From: Streptomyces aureus
GTDB taxonomy: Bacteria > Actinomycetota > Actinomycetes > Streptomycetales > Streptomycetaceae
Reading direction: 5' to 3'
DNA: 64,000 nucleotides
Assembly (NCBI RefSeq): GCF_000725495.1
Contig: NZ_KL647040.1
Span: 62,001-126,000, forward strand
Shown here piece after piece: positions 40,896 through 49,523 of this stretch. Under the pieces are notes generated by a model. It did no database searches and had not been told where the DNA came from. It saw nothing but the letters and a program-made list of their open reading frames with translations. Numbering within the stretch: the stretch's first letter is position 1; every line of letters begins with the position of its first letter. The position numbers were made by a program, and so were the translations under genes.

Positions 40896-42449
40896 TCAGG
40901 ACATGCTGCCCCGGCACACCGTCCCCGGAGCCGGGGTGCGACCCGTGCGGAGGTAGCGGTCGATCTTCTCCGCGACGCAGCGGTTGCGCGGGTACGTGCC
41001 GTGGCCCTCCTCCCGGGCCGTCAACAGGACGCCGACGCCTTCCCCCAGGGCGTGGGCCATGTTGCGGGCGCCGGCGTAGGGGGTGGTCGGGTCGCCGGTG
41101 CCGCCGACCACCAGGACGGGGGCCGCGCCGTCGGCGTTCACCTGGAGCGTGGTGTGCTCGCCCTCGAACGGCCAGTCGTAGCAGAGGTAGACGCCGCTGG
41201 ACCAGGTCGCGCCGAAGACGGGCGAGGCGGCTTTGATGCGGGCCTGGTCGCGGTCGAGGCGTTCGAAGCCGGGGCGCAGGCTGGAGTCCGCGCAGGTGAT
41301 CGCGACCAGGGCGTCGCGGCTGTCGTCGGGCGGGGGCGTCGCGCGGTCGGCGGAGCCGCTGACGTCCACGCCCTTGCTCAGCGGACGGCCGTCGTTGTGG
41401 TCGATCAGCGCGGTGAGGGCCTTGGCGAGCGGCGTCCAGCCGTCCTTGCCGCGGCCGAGCCTTTTGCCGACGGCGTACGCGAGGTCGTCGGCGTCGAGGT
41501 GCTTTCCGGTGCCGGCCCGGGCGGGCTTCTTCTTCAGGCGGTCGGCCAGGCGCGCGATACGTCGTGCCGCCTCCTCGGGGCCGTCGCCGGTCGGGCAGTG
41601 GCGTATGTGGGCCGCGCAGTACACGGCGAACCGGTCGAACGCCGCCTGAACCGCCTTGACCTGCGAAAGCTGCTTCTCGTCGAGGTCCTCGGTCGGATCG
41701 ACCGACGCTTCGAGGACGAGCCGTCCGACGTGCGAGGGGTACAGGTGGGCGTAGACCGCGCCGAGGGCCGTTCCGTACGAGACGCCGAAGTAGTGCAACC
41801 GCTCGTCGCCGAGGAGGTAGCGCATCAGGTCGAGGTCGCGCGCGGTGCGCGAGGTGCTGACGTACGGGAGGAGGGCCCTGGAGTGCCCGGGGCAGGCGCC
41901 GGTCCCGGCGTCGCCGGTGTCCCCCGCGGTCTGCACGCAGTGCACGGGGACGGTCGCGCCGACGCCGCGCGGGTCGAAGGAGACCAGGTCGTAGCGGTCC
42001 AGGAGCGGCTCGTACTGGTTGAGGAATTCAGGCAGTCCGACGACGCCGGACACGCCGGGGCCGCCGAAGTTGAGGACGAGCGAGCCGATGCGCCGGGAGT
42101 TCGGCCCGGTGGCCTTGCGGCGGATCAGGGCGACGCCGATCGTCCTGCCGTCCGGTTTCCGGTAGTCGAGGGGGGTCTTCATGGTGGCGCAGTCGTAGCC
42201 GGTGCGGGCGGTGGACGGCGAGGTGCAGCCGGACCAGCGGAGGTGCTGGCCGGTGGTGAGCGCGGTGGGCAGACCGGCGGGCGGGTTGTGCGCGGTGAAC
42301 TCCGTACGAGGCTCGGCACTTTGGTGGCGGGCATCGTGCTGGAACCAGGCGCTGACGGCCCCGATCGCGACGAGGACGAGCACGGCGATGATGCGCGCGC
42401 CGACCGAGAGGCCCGGTTCGTGGCTTCGTATCGGATGTGCGTCACTCAT
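40896..42449 (-). CDS. Membrane-anchored TAP-like alpha/beta hydrolase
   Basis: 517 residues, tripeptidyl-aminopeptidase (S33) type. One N-terminal transmembrane anchor (IIAVLVLVAIGAVSAWF, about 20-36) precedes the secreted enzyme. The oxyanion-side NFGGPGVSG, nucleophile GVSYGTALG (Ser224), and C-terminal VGGTGDPTTPYAGA (Asp) and REEGHGTYP (His) complete the triad. Streptomyces homologues remove tri- or dipeptides from secreted proteins or peptides. ATG 42449 is set after a low-quality in-frame extension. Confidence 0.88.
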   Translation of the reverse strand: MSDAHPIRSHEPGLSVGARIIAVLVLVAIGAVSAWFQHDARHQSAEPRTEFTAHNPPAGLPTALTTGQHLRWSGCTSPSTARTGYDCATMKTPLDYRKPDGRTIGVALIRRKATGPNSRRIGSLVLNFGGPGVSGVVGLPEFLNQYEPLLDRYDLVSFDPRGVGATVPVHCVQTAGDTGDAGTGACPGHSRALLPYVSTSRTARDLDLMRYLLGDERLHYFGVSYGTALGAVYAHLYPSHVGRLVLEASVDPTEDLDEKQLSQVKAVQAAFDRFAVYCAAHIRHCPTGDGPEEAARRIARLADRLKKKPARAGTGKHLDADDLAYAVGKRLGRGKDGWTPLAKALTALIDHNDGRPLSKGVDVSGSADRATPPPDDSRDALVAITCADSSLRPGFERLDRDQARIKAASPVFGATWSSGVYLCYDWPFEGEHTTLQVNADGAAPVLVVGGTGDPTTPYAGARNMAHALGEGVGVLLTAREEGHGTYPRNRCVAEKIDRYLRTGRTPAPGTVCRGSMS

Positions 42450-42644
42450 CTGGATCCCCGCACTCCCGCCCTCGGACGCCCGCCCCGTGACCGCATGCCC
42501 GTACCCGTGATCGTCCGATCCTCGAATCAGGTCAGGGTACAAGCCTCGACGGCGACCGCCTGCACCTCACCTATGACCAGAGGCAGTTCAGGGCCGGACT
42601 GCCGTTCAGCCTCCGCCGGGCCGGCGGTCGTCCTGAACGATGAG

Positions 42645-43139
42645 TCAGCCGTGGTCGGTGGCGGGCTCGGTCGCGTAGCGGTTCATCGCCTCGATGTTGG
42701 CCTCCGGTGTCAGGGGCCGACCGGCGGCGAGCACCTCCTGGAGGTCCCGGAAGTACTGGACGTACAGGTCGGGCGTGAACGTGCTGAGCATGACGGCGGG
42801 TTGGTCGGTCGGGTTGGCGAAGGTGTGCGGGGTACCGGGCGGAACCATGACGAGCGTGCCCCTGGTGGCGTCGTGGTCCTCGTCCCCGACGGTGAATCGC
42901 ACGATGCCGGAGAGGATGTAGAACCCCTCGTCGTGCAGCGAGTGGCGGTGCTGCGGCGGTCCCTGGGTGTGCGGGGCGAGGACGGACTCGGCGATCGCGA
43001 GGCGGTGCCCGGTGTGTCTGCCGTCCTCCAGGACGCGCATGCGCGTGGTGCCGAGAACGATCGTCTCGCCGCCGCCGGGACCCACCACGGACACGGCGGG
43101 GGTGCTCCCCGGCTCGCTGGTCTTCGCTTCTTCGGTCAT
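42645..43139 (-). CDS. Cupin-domain protein
   Basis: 164 residues, single double-stranded beta-helix. Motif 1 QHRHSLHDEGFYILSGIVRF carries the usual His/His/Glu and motif 2 PPGTPHTFANP the last His, so a metal site is likely intact. Quercetinase-like or small-ligand dioxygenase functions are possible. ATG 43139. It is divergent from a LysR gene whose operators lie in the shared 81-bp spacer. Confidence 0.86.
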   Translation of the reverse strand: MTEEAKTSEPGSTPAVSVVGPGGGETIVLGTTRMRVLEDGRHTGHRLAIAESVLAPHTQGPPQHRHSLHDEGFYILSGIVRFTVGDEDHDATRGTLVMVPPGTPHTFANPTDQPAVMLSTFTPDLYVQYFRDLQEVLAAGRPLTPEANIEAMNRYATEPATDHG

Positions 43140-43159
43140 GCCCACGAGTGCATCGCGGG

Positions 43160-43211
43160 GGACACGCCGGTGTCCAAGACCCGTTCCGCGGCGCCGATAC
43201 CTCGTGGGTAT
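43160..43211. promoter_or_regulatory. Paired operators in the cupin-LysR spacer
   Basis: GGACAC-N4-GTGTCC (43160-43175) and ATACC-N5-GGTAT (43197-43211, T-N11-A box) lie between the divergent starts. The second is almost the same box as in the 38206/39162 LysR-SDR spacer. Confidence 0.72.
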
Positions 43212-43220
43212 GGTCACAGC

Positions 43221-44072
43221 GTGGAGCTACGGACCTTGCGCTACTTCGTGGCGGTCGCCGAGGAACTCCACTTCGGCCGGGCCGCCACCCGGCTGCACAT
43301 GAGCCAGCCGCCACTGAGCCGGGCGATCAAGCAGTTGGAGGCCGAGGTCGGGGCCCCACTCTTGATCCGCTCGCCCATGGGGGTCACCCTCACCCCGGTC
43401 GGCTCGGTGCTGCTCGACGAGGCGCGGGCGCTGCTCGACCATGCCGACCGCGTCCGGTCACGCGTGGGCGCCGTGGCCGGCGCGGCTCCCCTCACCATCG
43501 GCATCCTGGGCGACGGTACCGACCCGGGAGTGGCCAGGCTGGCCGCCGCCTACCGCCGCAGGCGTCCCGGCGTCGACATCCGCGTCCGCGACACCGATCT
43601 GACCGACCCGACCTGCGGTCTGCGCGCCGGTCTTGTCGATGTCGCGCTGACCCGGGCGCCCTTCGACGAGACGGCTCTGACGGTGCGTGAACTGCGGAGG
43701 GATCCGGTCGGCGTGGTCCTGCGTGCCGACGATCCGCTGGCGGTGCGCGACCGACTGCGGCTGGCCGAGCTGAGCGACCGGCGCTGGTTCCGGTTCCCGC
43801 AGGGCACCGACCCCCTCTGGCAGTCGTACTGGAACGGCGGCAGGCCGCGCGAGGGCCCGGTGGTGCGCGCCGTCCAGGAATGCCTCCAGGCCGTGCTCTG
43901 GAACGGCACGGTCGGACTGGCCCCGCTCGGGCACGACCTGCCCCCGGAGCTGGCCGTGGTGCCGCTGGCCGACATGGCGCCGAGCCGGGCGGTGGCGGTG
44001 TGGAACGAGGGGGACGGCAATCCGTTGATCCGGTCCTTCGTCGAGATCGCGACGACCGCGTACCGTGCCTGA
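43221..44072 (+). CDS. LysR-family regulator, divergent to cupin
   Basis: 283 residues from GTG 43221. Winged helix LRYFVAVAEELHFGRAATRL and SQPPLSRAIKQLEAEVG, then an effector domain (VDIRVRDTDLTDPTCGLRAG, GLAPLGHDLPPELAVVP). It is a close paralogue of the LysR at 38206-39069; their first 40 residues differ at few places. It probably regulates the cupin gene and itself. Confidence 0.9.
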   Translation: MELRTLRYFVAVAEELHFGRAATRLHMSQPPLSRAIKQLEAEVGAPLLIRSPMGVTLTPVGSVLLDEARALLDHADRVRSRVGAVAGAAPLTIGILGDGTDPGVARLAAAYRRRRPGVDIRVRDTDLTDPTCGLRAGLVDVALTRAPFDETALTVRELRRDPVGVVLRADDPLAVRDRLRLAELSDRRWFRFPQGTDPLWQSYWNGGRPREGPVVRAVQECLQAVLWNGTVGLAPLGHDLPPELAVVPLADMAPSRAVAVWNEGDGNPLIRSFVEIATTAYRA

Positions 44073-44085
44073 GCGGCAGGTCGTC

Positions 44086-44409
44086 CTAACTCCGTGGCGC
44101 GCCGAACCACCGGGCGGCCGACCGCTCGAACGCCCCGGGATCCGGGGCGGGTTCGGCCACCCAGGCCACGACGCCGTCGGGCCGGATCAGCGCGGCACCC
44201 AGCCCGAGGCCGTTGCGCGCCGGGCCGGCCGCGTAGCGGATCCGGCCTTCCCACCCCTTGGCCGCGACCTGGAGCGAGCGATCGGTGCTGAAGTCGAGCA
44301 GGACGGCCTGCCCCTGGCGCAGCAGTTCGCCGAGGCGGGTGCCGTCCTCGAAACGGAAGTCCGGGGCGCTGGAACCGGTCAACGGCTGTTCGCCGCCCGG
44401 GTCGTAGCG
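44086..44409 (-). pseudogene. 3' remnant of FAD-dependent aromatic monooxygenase
   Basis: About 107 C-terminal residues in one frame: RYDPGGEQPLTGSSAPDFRF, EDGTRLGELLRQGQAVLLDF, WEGRIRYAAGPARNG and LIRPDGVVAWVAEP ending ARWFGAPRS. This is the thioredoxin-like C-terminal domain of RdmE/MhpA-type flavoprotein hydroxylases. The FAD-binding GxGxxG and substrate domains are missing, and the frame loses sense upstream of about 44420. It is a truncated gene. Confidence 0.7.
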
Positions 44410-44433
44410 GTTGAACAGGCCCGACGTGTTGCG

Positions 44434-44760
44434 GAGGCCCTGGCCCGGTTGCTGGCCGACGGCGCTGATCCCGACGAGGTCTTCAGCAACATGACGTTGC
44501 TGACGCACGCCATCGATGCCGAGGGCGACGGATCCCTGCAGAGCGGTGAGCCACTGACCGTTCACATCACTGCTGTGCTGCTGGCCTTCGGCGCTGACCC
44601 GGAGCTTGCGGATCCAGACGGTCACGCCCCCCTGGACATGGCCGCCCACTACGGTCACGACCTGGCGGGGAATCTGCTGCGGGCCCACATCGCCAGGCGA
44701 GCCGCCGGTAGCAGTCGGCATGGAGCTTGCCGGGCCTGCGACGACGGGGCCTCGCCGTGA
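44434..44760 (+). pseudogene. 3' remnant of an ankyrin-repeat gene
   Basis: ALARLLADGADPDEVFSNMT, HITAVLLAFGADPELADPDG and HAPLDMAAHYGHDLAGNLLR are ankyrin helices and beta-hairpins, ending HIARRAAGS before a stop at 44760. No upstream start or first repeats are present: the frame runs straight into the antisense monooxygenase remnant. It is probably a fragment left by a rearrangement. Confidence 0.6.
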
Positions 44761-44843
44761 GGCCGCGTGGGCACCTCCGGCGCCACCCGCTGGAACAGCT
44801 TCCACAACTCGTCCGGGACCGGCCGCTCAACGATTCCCGCCAC
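44751..44843 (-). mobile_element. IS5-type transposase N-terminal fragment
   Basis: GIVERPVPDELWKLFQRVAP followed by EVPTRPHGEA matches the start of actinomycete IS5-family transposases, which I recall as VERLVPDELWELFQRVVP. After HGEA the frame leaves transposase sequence, so only about 30 residues remain. It overlaps the ankyrin remnant by about ten bases. Confidence 0.62.
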
Positions 44844-45095
44844 AACCGTCAGCCCATCGAGACAGGCAATTGAGATGTCGTCTTGGAGGCAGCGCACCGA
44901 CGAGTCGGCCGGGCGGCGGCAGAACCGTGAAGGGCGGGCTCGAGGGGGAGTCGGCGCTCCAGGAACCGAGCCGGTGTTCGGCTCGCGACCTCGGGCCCGG
45001 CTCCGGTGGGCGACGGGCACCCGCGCCTCGTCGGCGTTCCCGCGTGCGTGCACCCGCTGTTCCCGGCGGCCGGGATCCGGCCGCCGGGGTCGGCG

Positions 45096-46025
45096 TCAGC
45101 GGACCGATTCGAGGCGGTCGGAGGCCCGGCGCCCCGCGTCAAGGTGGCCGGTGAGGAAGCGGGCGGCGCGGTCGAGGGCGGCGTCCGCCTCGTCCAGGCG
45201 GCCGTAGTGGTGCTGGAAGACGTGGGGGAGACCGGGCAGGACCTCGAGCGTGACCTCGACGTCGTCGGCACCCGCGCGGCCGGCCAGCCGGACGGAGTCG
45301 TCGAGCAGCACCTCGTTCGCCCCGACCTGGACGAACAGGGGAGGGAGTCCGGCGAGGTCCCCGAACAGCGGGCTGGCCAGGGGGTGTGCGCGGTCGCCCG
45401 TGCCGACGTAAAGATCGGCGTAGGCGCGGATGTCGGCCTCGGTGAAGATCGGGTCGGCGTCCTCCTTGGACCGCATGCTCGCGCCGGCGAGGGTGAGGTC
45501 GACCCAGGGGGAGAAGAGGACCACGGCGGCCGGCTGTGGCAACCCGGCCTCCCGGGCCGCGAGCAGCATGGCGATGCTCAGGCCACCGCCGGCGGAGTCG
45601 CCGGCCACGACGACGTCCCGAGGATCGGTGCCCGTCGCCAACAGCTCACGGTAGGCCGCGAGCCCGTCGTCGACGGCCGCGGGGAACGGGTGCTCGGGCG
45701 CGAGCCGGTAGTCGACCGACAGCGCGCGCAGGCCGGCGCGGCGGGCCAGTTCGCCGACCAGTCCCGCGTGGGTGTCGGGCGAGCCGATGACGTAACCACC
45801 GCCGTGGAGGTAGAGCAGACGGCCCGGTCCGGAGGCCGTGGGCGGCTCCAGCTCCAGCGCCGGTCGCCCGCCCAGGACGGTCCCGCGGGTGACCACGTCG
45901 TCCGGCGCGGGACGGCCGACACCCGCGGCGAAACCGCTGCGCTGCTCGTCGATGCTGGGAGGGGTCTCGCCGCGAGGGATGGAACGGAGAAGGGCGTCCA
46001 GGGCGTCGCGCTGCTGTCGGGACAT
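45096..46025 (-). CDS. HSL-family alpha/beta hydrolase (esterase)
   Basis: 309 residues. The oxyanion motif HGGG (74-77) in LYLHGGGYVIGSPDTH, the nucleophile elbow GDSAGGGLS (Ser144), a DADPIFTEAD acid segment and GLPHVFQHHYG with the catalytic His define a hormone-sensitive-lipase-type carboxylesterase. ATG 46025 has GGAGG seven bases upstream. It is divergent from a MarR gene with three operator copies between them, so it is probably repressed by that regulator. Confidence 0.9.
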   Translation of the reverse strand: MSRQQRDALDALLRSIPRGETPPSIDEQRSGFAAGVGRPAPDDVVTRGTVLGGRPALELEPPTASGPGRLLYLHGGGYVIGSPDTHAGLVGELARRAGLRALSVDYRLAPEHPFPAAVDDGLAAYRELLATGTDPRDVVVAGDSAGGGLSIAMLLAAREAGLPQPAAVVLFSPWVDLTLAGASMRSKEDADPIFTEADIRAYADLYVGTGDRAHPLASPLFGDLAGLPPLFVQVGANEVLLDDSVRLAGRAGADDVEVTLEVLPGLPHVFQHHYGRLDEADAALDRAARFLTGHLDAGRRASDRLESVR

Positions 46026-46058
46026 GTCGGGCCTCCGTAGGTCGGGATGCGAAGATGC

Positions 46059-46119
46059 ATTCCTGGGAATCCATCTGTCCATGGCCAACCGGATTCCAGG
46101 GAAGATGATTCCCGGGAAT
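46059..46119. promoter_or_regulatory. Three MarR-type operator copies
   Basis: ATTCCTGGGAAT (46059-46070), ATTCCAGGGAAG (46093-46104) and the perfect ATTCCCGGGAAT (46108-46119) occur in the esterase-MarR spacer. Centre-to-centre spacing is 34 and 15 bp. Confidence 0.78.
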
Positions 46120-46133
46120 CTATTGGAGGTTCT

Positions 46134-46589
46134 GTGAGCCACGTCACCCCGATCTTCATCGACCTCGTCCGCGTCGAGACCCGGCTCTACAACGCGGTGA
46201 GTGCCCGACTGCGCGCCGAACACGGTCTGGGGCTGGGGCAGTTCGAGTTCCTGGACATCATCGACAGGGTGCCGGAGTGCCGTGTGCTCGACATCGTGGG
46301 CGAGCTGGCGATCACCGTGGGGGCCGTCAGCAAGGCGGTCGACCGCCTGGTGGCCGCGGGCTGGTGCGTGCGGGTGGCCCATCCCCAGGACCGCCGTTCG
46401 TCCGTCCTCCGCCTCACGTCCGAGGGAGAGAGGCTGCTGACCGCGTCCCGTCCGGTGGTCGAGGCCGAACTCGCCTCGCTGACCGCGGCGGTCCCTCCGG
46501 GCGACCTGGCCCGTGTCGCCGCGACCCTGGCCACGCTCCGCGCGAACCTCGAGGCGGGCCGCCACGGACAGCCGGGCGGAGGCAGCTGA
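46134..46589 (+). CDS. MarR-family regulator
   Basis: 151 residues from GTG 46134, with TTGGAGG upstream. It opens VETRLYNAVSARLRAEHGLG, has the recognition region LAITVGAVSKAVDRLVAAGW and the wing VAHPQDRRSSVLRLTSEGER. It probably binds the three ATTCCNGGGAAT sites upstream and represses the divergent esterase until a phenolic or lipophilic ligand binds. Confidence 0.92.
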   Translation: MSHVTPIFIDLVRVETRLYNAVSARLRAEHGLGLGQFEFLDIIDRVPECRVLDIVGELAITVGAVSKAVDRLVAAGWCVRVAHPQDRRSSVLRLTSEGERLLTASRPVVEAELASLTAAVPPGDLARVAATLATLRANLEAGRHGQPGGGS

Positions 46590-46665
46590 CCGGTCGGCCG
46601 CCGGCACGACGGCCGAACTGCCCTTGCCGCGCGCCCTCTTCGCCGTGGGAACCTCCTCACCGGTC

Positions 46666-48048
46666 TCACCACCCGGTGCGCAGGAGGTGGTTGAGGAGAA
46701 GCGCGAGCGTTGCCTGGAGCAGGAGCCAGGCGCGGGGGCGGGTGAGCAGAGCGCAGGAGGGGAGCAGCCACAGCGCGAAGGGGAGCCAGATGCGTTCCGT
46801 CTCCGCCTTGCTCATCCCGGAGAGATCGGCGAGCAGCAGGGCGAGGGCCGCGGCGGCGACGAGGAGCGCGAGGCGTCCGGTCTCGCGGTCCGCGGGGTCC
46901 CGCCGCAGCAGGACGGTACCCGTGCGCCGCAGTCCCGCCGCCGTCGCCAGACCGGTGATCAGGACCGTGCAGGCGAGATTGGCCCACACCCAGTACGTGT
47001 AGGGGCGGATTCCGCCCGCGCCCTGCCGGTACCGCGTCACCAGCAGTCGGTACGCCTCCCACCAGTCGAATCCGGCGAGCGTGAAGAGCACCGGGACCAC
47101 GGCCGCCCCGAGGGCCGTCACCGCCGGCAGCATCGGTCGCTTCCGTACTCCCTGTCCTCCCAGCCACAGCACGGCTGCCGCGATCAGTGCGACGAGAGTG
47201 AGACCGTAGGACAGGTAGCACGTCAGGCCGAACAGGAGCCCGGAGGCACCGGCGGCCGCCAGGGATCCCCGGGTGACGGCCAGCGCGAGCAGCGCCAGGG
47301 CCCACGCCGCCACGGCGGTGAAGTAGGCGTCCGCCGAGGTGCCCATCCACACCGCCGCCGGGGCGAGCACCAGGAACGGGGCGGCCCGGCGTGCGAGGCC
47401 TTCCCCGGCCAGCGCTCGCACCGCGACGAGCACCGCCACACAGGCCGTCGCGCCGGTGGTGACGCACCAGGTTCCGGCCCAGGCGCCGCCATGCAGTCCG
47501 ATCCGGTCGAGCAGGACGAAGGTGAGAGTGGCGGCCGGGGGGTGACCGGCGACGTGGGCGGGCCAGTGGCCGGGGGAGTGGATCAGGATGTGGTGGGTGA
47601 AGTCCCGCAGGGTGCCGGGGATGTCGTCGAAGCGGTGGATGACCTGGAGGTACTCGTAGCGCGTGGTGAGGCGGACGGCGACGCCCCGCTGCCAGCCGTC
47701 GATCAGCGCGAGGCCGAAGGTCCACGCCAGGGACGCTGCCCAGGCCACCAGGAGCAGGGCCCGCCAGCGCAGACGGGCCGCGACGGCGGGGCCGTACGCC
47801 ACGACGGCAACCGCCACGAGCACGGCCGCCGGGGTGCCGGGACCCACGTGCGGTCCCCAGGACGCCAGGAGCGGTGGCCAGTCGACGCGAAGGGTGTGGT
47901 CGGTGTCCTGGATGTGACGGCCGATCAGGACGGCCGCCGTCACGAGCGCGGCGGCGGCCCCGGCGGCGTACAGGTCACGGCGCAGGTCGCGGACGGAGCC
48001 GCCGTCGAGCGGGATGCGCGCCTCGGTGGAGGGCAGGGTGCGGGTCAC
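46666..48048 (-). CDS. Polytopic membrane protein, glycosyltransferase-87/39-like
   Basis: 460 residues with about 10-12 hydrophobic helices (TPAAVLVAVAVVAYGPAVAA, LLLVAWAASLAWTFGLALID, ACVAVLVAVRALAG, LALLALAVTRG, LLFGLTCYLSYGLTLVALIA). The first outer loop has WQRGVAVRLTTRYEYLQVIH and a HSPGHWPAHVAGHPPAATLT segment reminiscent of polyprenol-phosphate-sugar transferases. GTG 48048. It lies at the edge of a locus with GT2, epimerase and redox genes, so membrane sugar transfer is plausible but unproven. Confidence 0.72.
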   Translation of the reverse strand: MTRTLPSTEARIPLDGGSVRDLRRDLYAAGAAAALVTAAVLIGRHIQDTDHTLRVDWPPLLASWGPHVGPGTPAAVLVAVAVVAYGPAVAARLRWRALLLVAWAASLAWTFGLALIDGWQRGVAVRLTTRYEYLQVIHRFDDIPGTLRDFTHHILIHSPGHWPAHVAGHPPAATLTFVLLDRIGLHGGAWAGTWCVTTGATACVAVLVAVRALAGEGLARRAAPFLVLAPAAVWMGTSADAYFTAVAAWALALLALAVTRGSLAAAGASGLLFGLTCYLSYGLTLVALIAAAVLWLGGQGVRKRPMLPAVTALGAAVVPVLFTLAGFDWWEAYRLLVTRYRQGAGGIRPYTYWVWANLACTVLITGLATAAGLRRTGTVLLRRDPADRETGRLALLVAAAALALLLADLSGMSKAETERIWLPFALWLLPSCALLTRPRAWLLLQATLALLLNHLLRTGW

Positions 48049-48161
48049 ACCGGCACGCTAGGCCGATCGAAGGGAAGCGGGCTGCCGACCGGGCCGGACG
48101 TCAGCGTTTCGTCACAGGTCGGAGGCCCCTTCGAGAGGGAGCCAGGACCTACGGTCGGGGC

Positions 48162-49523
48162 ATGCGAGACGATCCACGGCTCCCCTTCTCCCCCCGTTTC
48201 TGGCGCAGCCCGCTGCGGGGCCCCTGGTTCACGTCCGTGCTGGGCCTGGTCCTGCTCGTCGGCATCACGGTGCTGTTCGTGACGGGTCTGGTCTCGTACG
48301 CCGCCTACAACCCGGACCTGTCTCCGGTGAACGACAAGACGCCCGGCAAGGGCCTCCTCGGCTTCTACCTCTTCGCCTGGCCGACCCATCCGTACTGGCT
48401 GTACCGGCTCACGCAGGGCGTCCACGTCACGCTCGGCATCACCCTGGTCCCCGTCCTGCTGGCCAAGCTGTGGTCGGTGGTGCCCCGGTTGTTCGCGCTG
48501 CCCCCGGCCCGCTCGCTCACGCACGCCCTGGAGCGGCTCTCGCTGCTGCTGCTGGTGGGCGGCGGCCTGTTCGAGTTCGTGACCGGAATCCTGAACGTCC
48601 AGCTCGACTACGTCTTCCCGGGCTCGTTCTACGTCCTGCACTTCTACGGAGCGTGGGTGTTCTTCTCCGCCTTCGTGGCCCACGCGGTGCTGAAGACGCC
48701 CATGGCGCTGCGCAATCTGCGGCAGGCGCGGGACGAGCCGAGCGAACCGGTGCCCCCGGCTCCCGCGGAGCCGAACGATCCGGCGTCCCCGGGTCCCGCT
48801 GAGCCGAGCGAACCGGTGTCCCCGGGTCCCGCGGAGCCGAACGATCCGGTGTCACCGGCTCCCGCGGAGCCGAGCGATCTGGTGTCACCGGCTCCCGCGG
48901 AGCCCACGGTCTCCCGGCGAGGCGCCCTGTGGTTCGTCGGCGGCGGTTCGCTGCTGCTGCTCCTGACGACGGTCGGGCAGAGCTTCGACGGGCTGCGCCG
49001 CCTCGCCCTGCTCGCGCCGCACGGAGGCGCCGGCCCCGGTACCGGCCCGAACGGCTTCCAGATCAACAAGACCGCCGCGTACGCCGGCATCGACCCGGCG
49101 GAGACGAGCGAGGAGGCCTGGCGTCTCGTCGTCACCGGACGTACCGGCACCATCCGACTCAGCCGCGCCCAGCTCACCGAACTCCCGCAGCACAGCGCTG
49201 CGTTGCCCATCGCCTGCGTCGAAGGATGGTCGACCTCCGACCAGTGGTGGCGCGGGGTCCGGCTGCGCGACCTCGCGGCGCTCGTCGGCTACGACGGCGA
49301 TCCGCCCGATGTGTTCGTCGAATCCCTCCAGCGCCACGGCGGCTTCCGCCGCGCGGCCCTGCGCGCCAACCAGGTGGCCGACCCCCGCTCTCTGCTCGCC
49401 CTGTACGTCAACGGCGAGGAGCTGTCCCCCGACCATGGCCACCCGGCGCGGATCATCGTGCCCGCGGCGCCCGGTGTGCTGAACACCAAATGGGTGGCCC
49501 GGCTGACCTTCGGAGACCTGTGA
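48162..49523 (+). CDS. Cytochrome b-like / Mo-cofactor oxidoreductase fusion
   Basis: 453 residues. Residues 20-180 hold four transmembrane helices with His residues placed as for haem b (GVHVTLG, VLHFYGAW). Residues 192-247 are a Pro-rich linker of five 11-residue repeats. A fifth membrane segment (about 254-270) precedes a sulfite-oxidase-type Mo-binding domain (305-453). That domain has INKTAAYAGID, the Mo-ligand Cys352 in LPIACVEGWSTSDQWW and the C-terminal AAPGVLNTKWVARLTFGD. Electrons probably pass between the membrane quinone pool and an external substrate. ATG 48162; its stop overlaps the next start by one base. Confidence 0.85.
   Translation: MRDDPRLPFSPRFWRSPLRGPWFTSVLGLVLLVGITVLFVTGLVSYAAYNPDLSPVNDKTPGKGLLGFYLFAWPTHPYWLYRLTQGVHVTLGITLVPVLLAKLWSVVPRLFALPPARSLTHALERLSLLLLVGGGLFEFVTGILNVQLDYVFPGSFYVLHFYGAWVFFSAFVAHAVLKTPMALRNLRQARDEPSEPVPPAPAEPNDPASPGPAEPSEPVSPGPAEPNDPVSPAPAEPSDLVSPAPAEPTVSRRGALWFVGGGSLLLLLTTVGQSFDGLRRLALLAPHGGAGPGTGPNGFQINKTAAYAGIDPAETSEEAWRLVVTGRTGTIRLSRAQLTELPQHSAALPIACVEGWSTSDQWWRGVRLRDLAALVGYDGDPPDVFVESLQRHGGFRRAALRANQVADPRSLLALYVNGEELSPDHGHPARIIVPAAPGVLNTKWVARLTFGDL
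48735..48899 (+). repeat. Five 33-bp coding repeats (Pro-rich linker)
   Basis: Units GAGCCGAGCGAACCGGTGTC... of 33 bp start at 48735, 48768, 48801, 48834 and 48867, encoding EP(S/N)(E/D)PVSP(G/A)PA. They form the linker of the Mo-oxidoreductase and can vary in number without breaking the frame. Confidence 0.9.

Noticed and set aside
41001..44072. A single 1023-codon plus-strand frame through the TAP-like gene region into the LysR gene
   Set aside because: Only the last 283 codons (from GTG 43221) have LysR homology; the rest is antisense to the TAP-like hydrolase and cupin genes.
45096..46607. 503-codon esterase with a long N-terminal extension
   Set aside because: The extension is antisense to the MarR gene; ATG 46025 has a strong Shine-Dalgarno and starts the homologous region.
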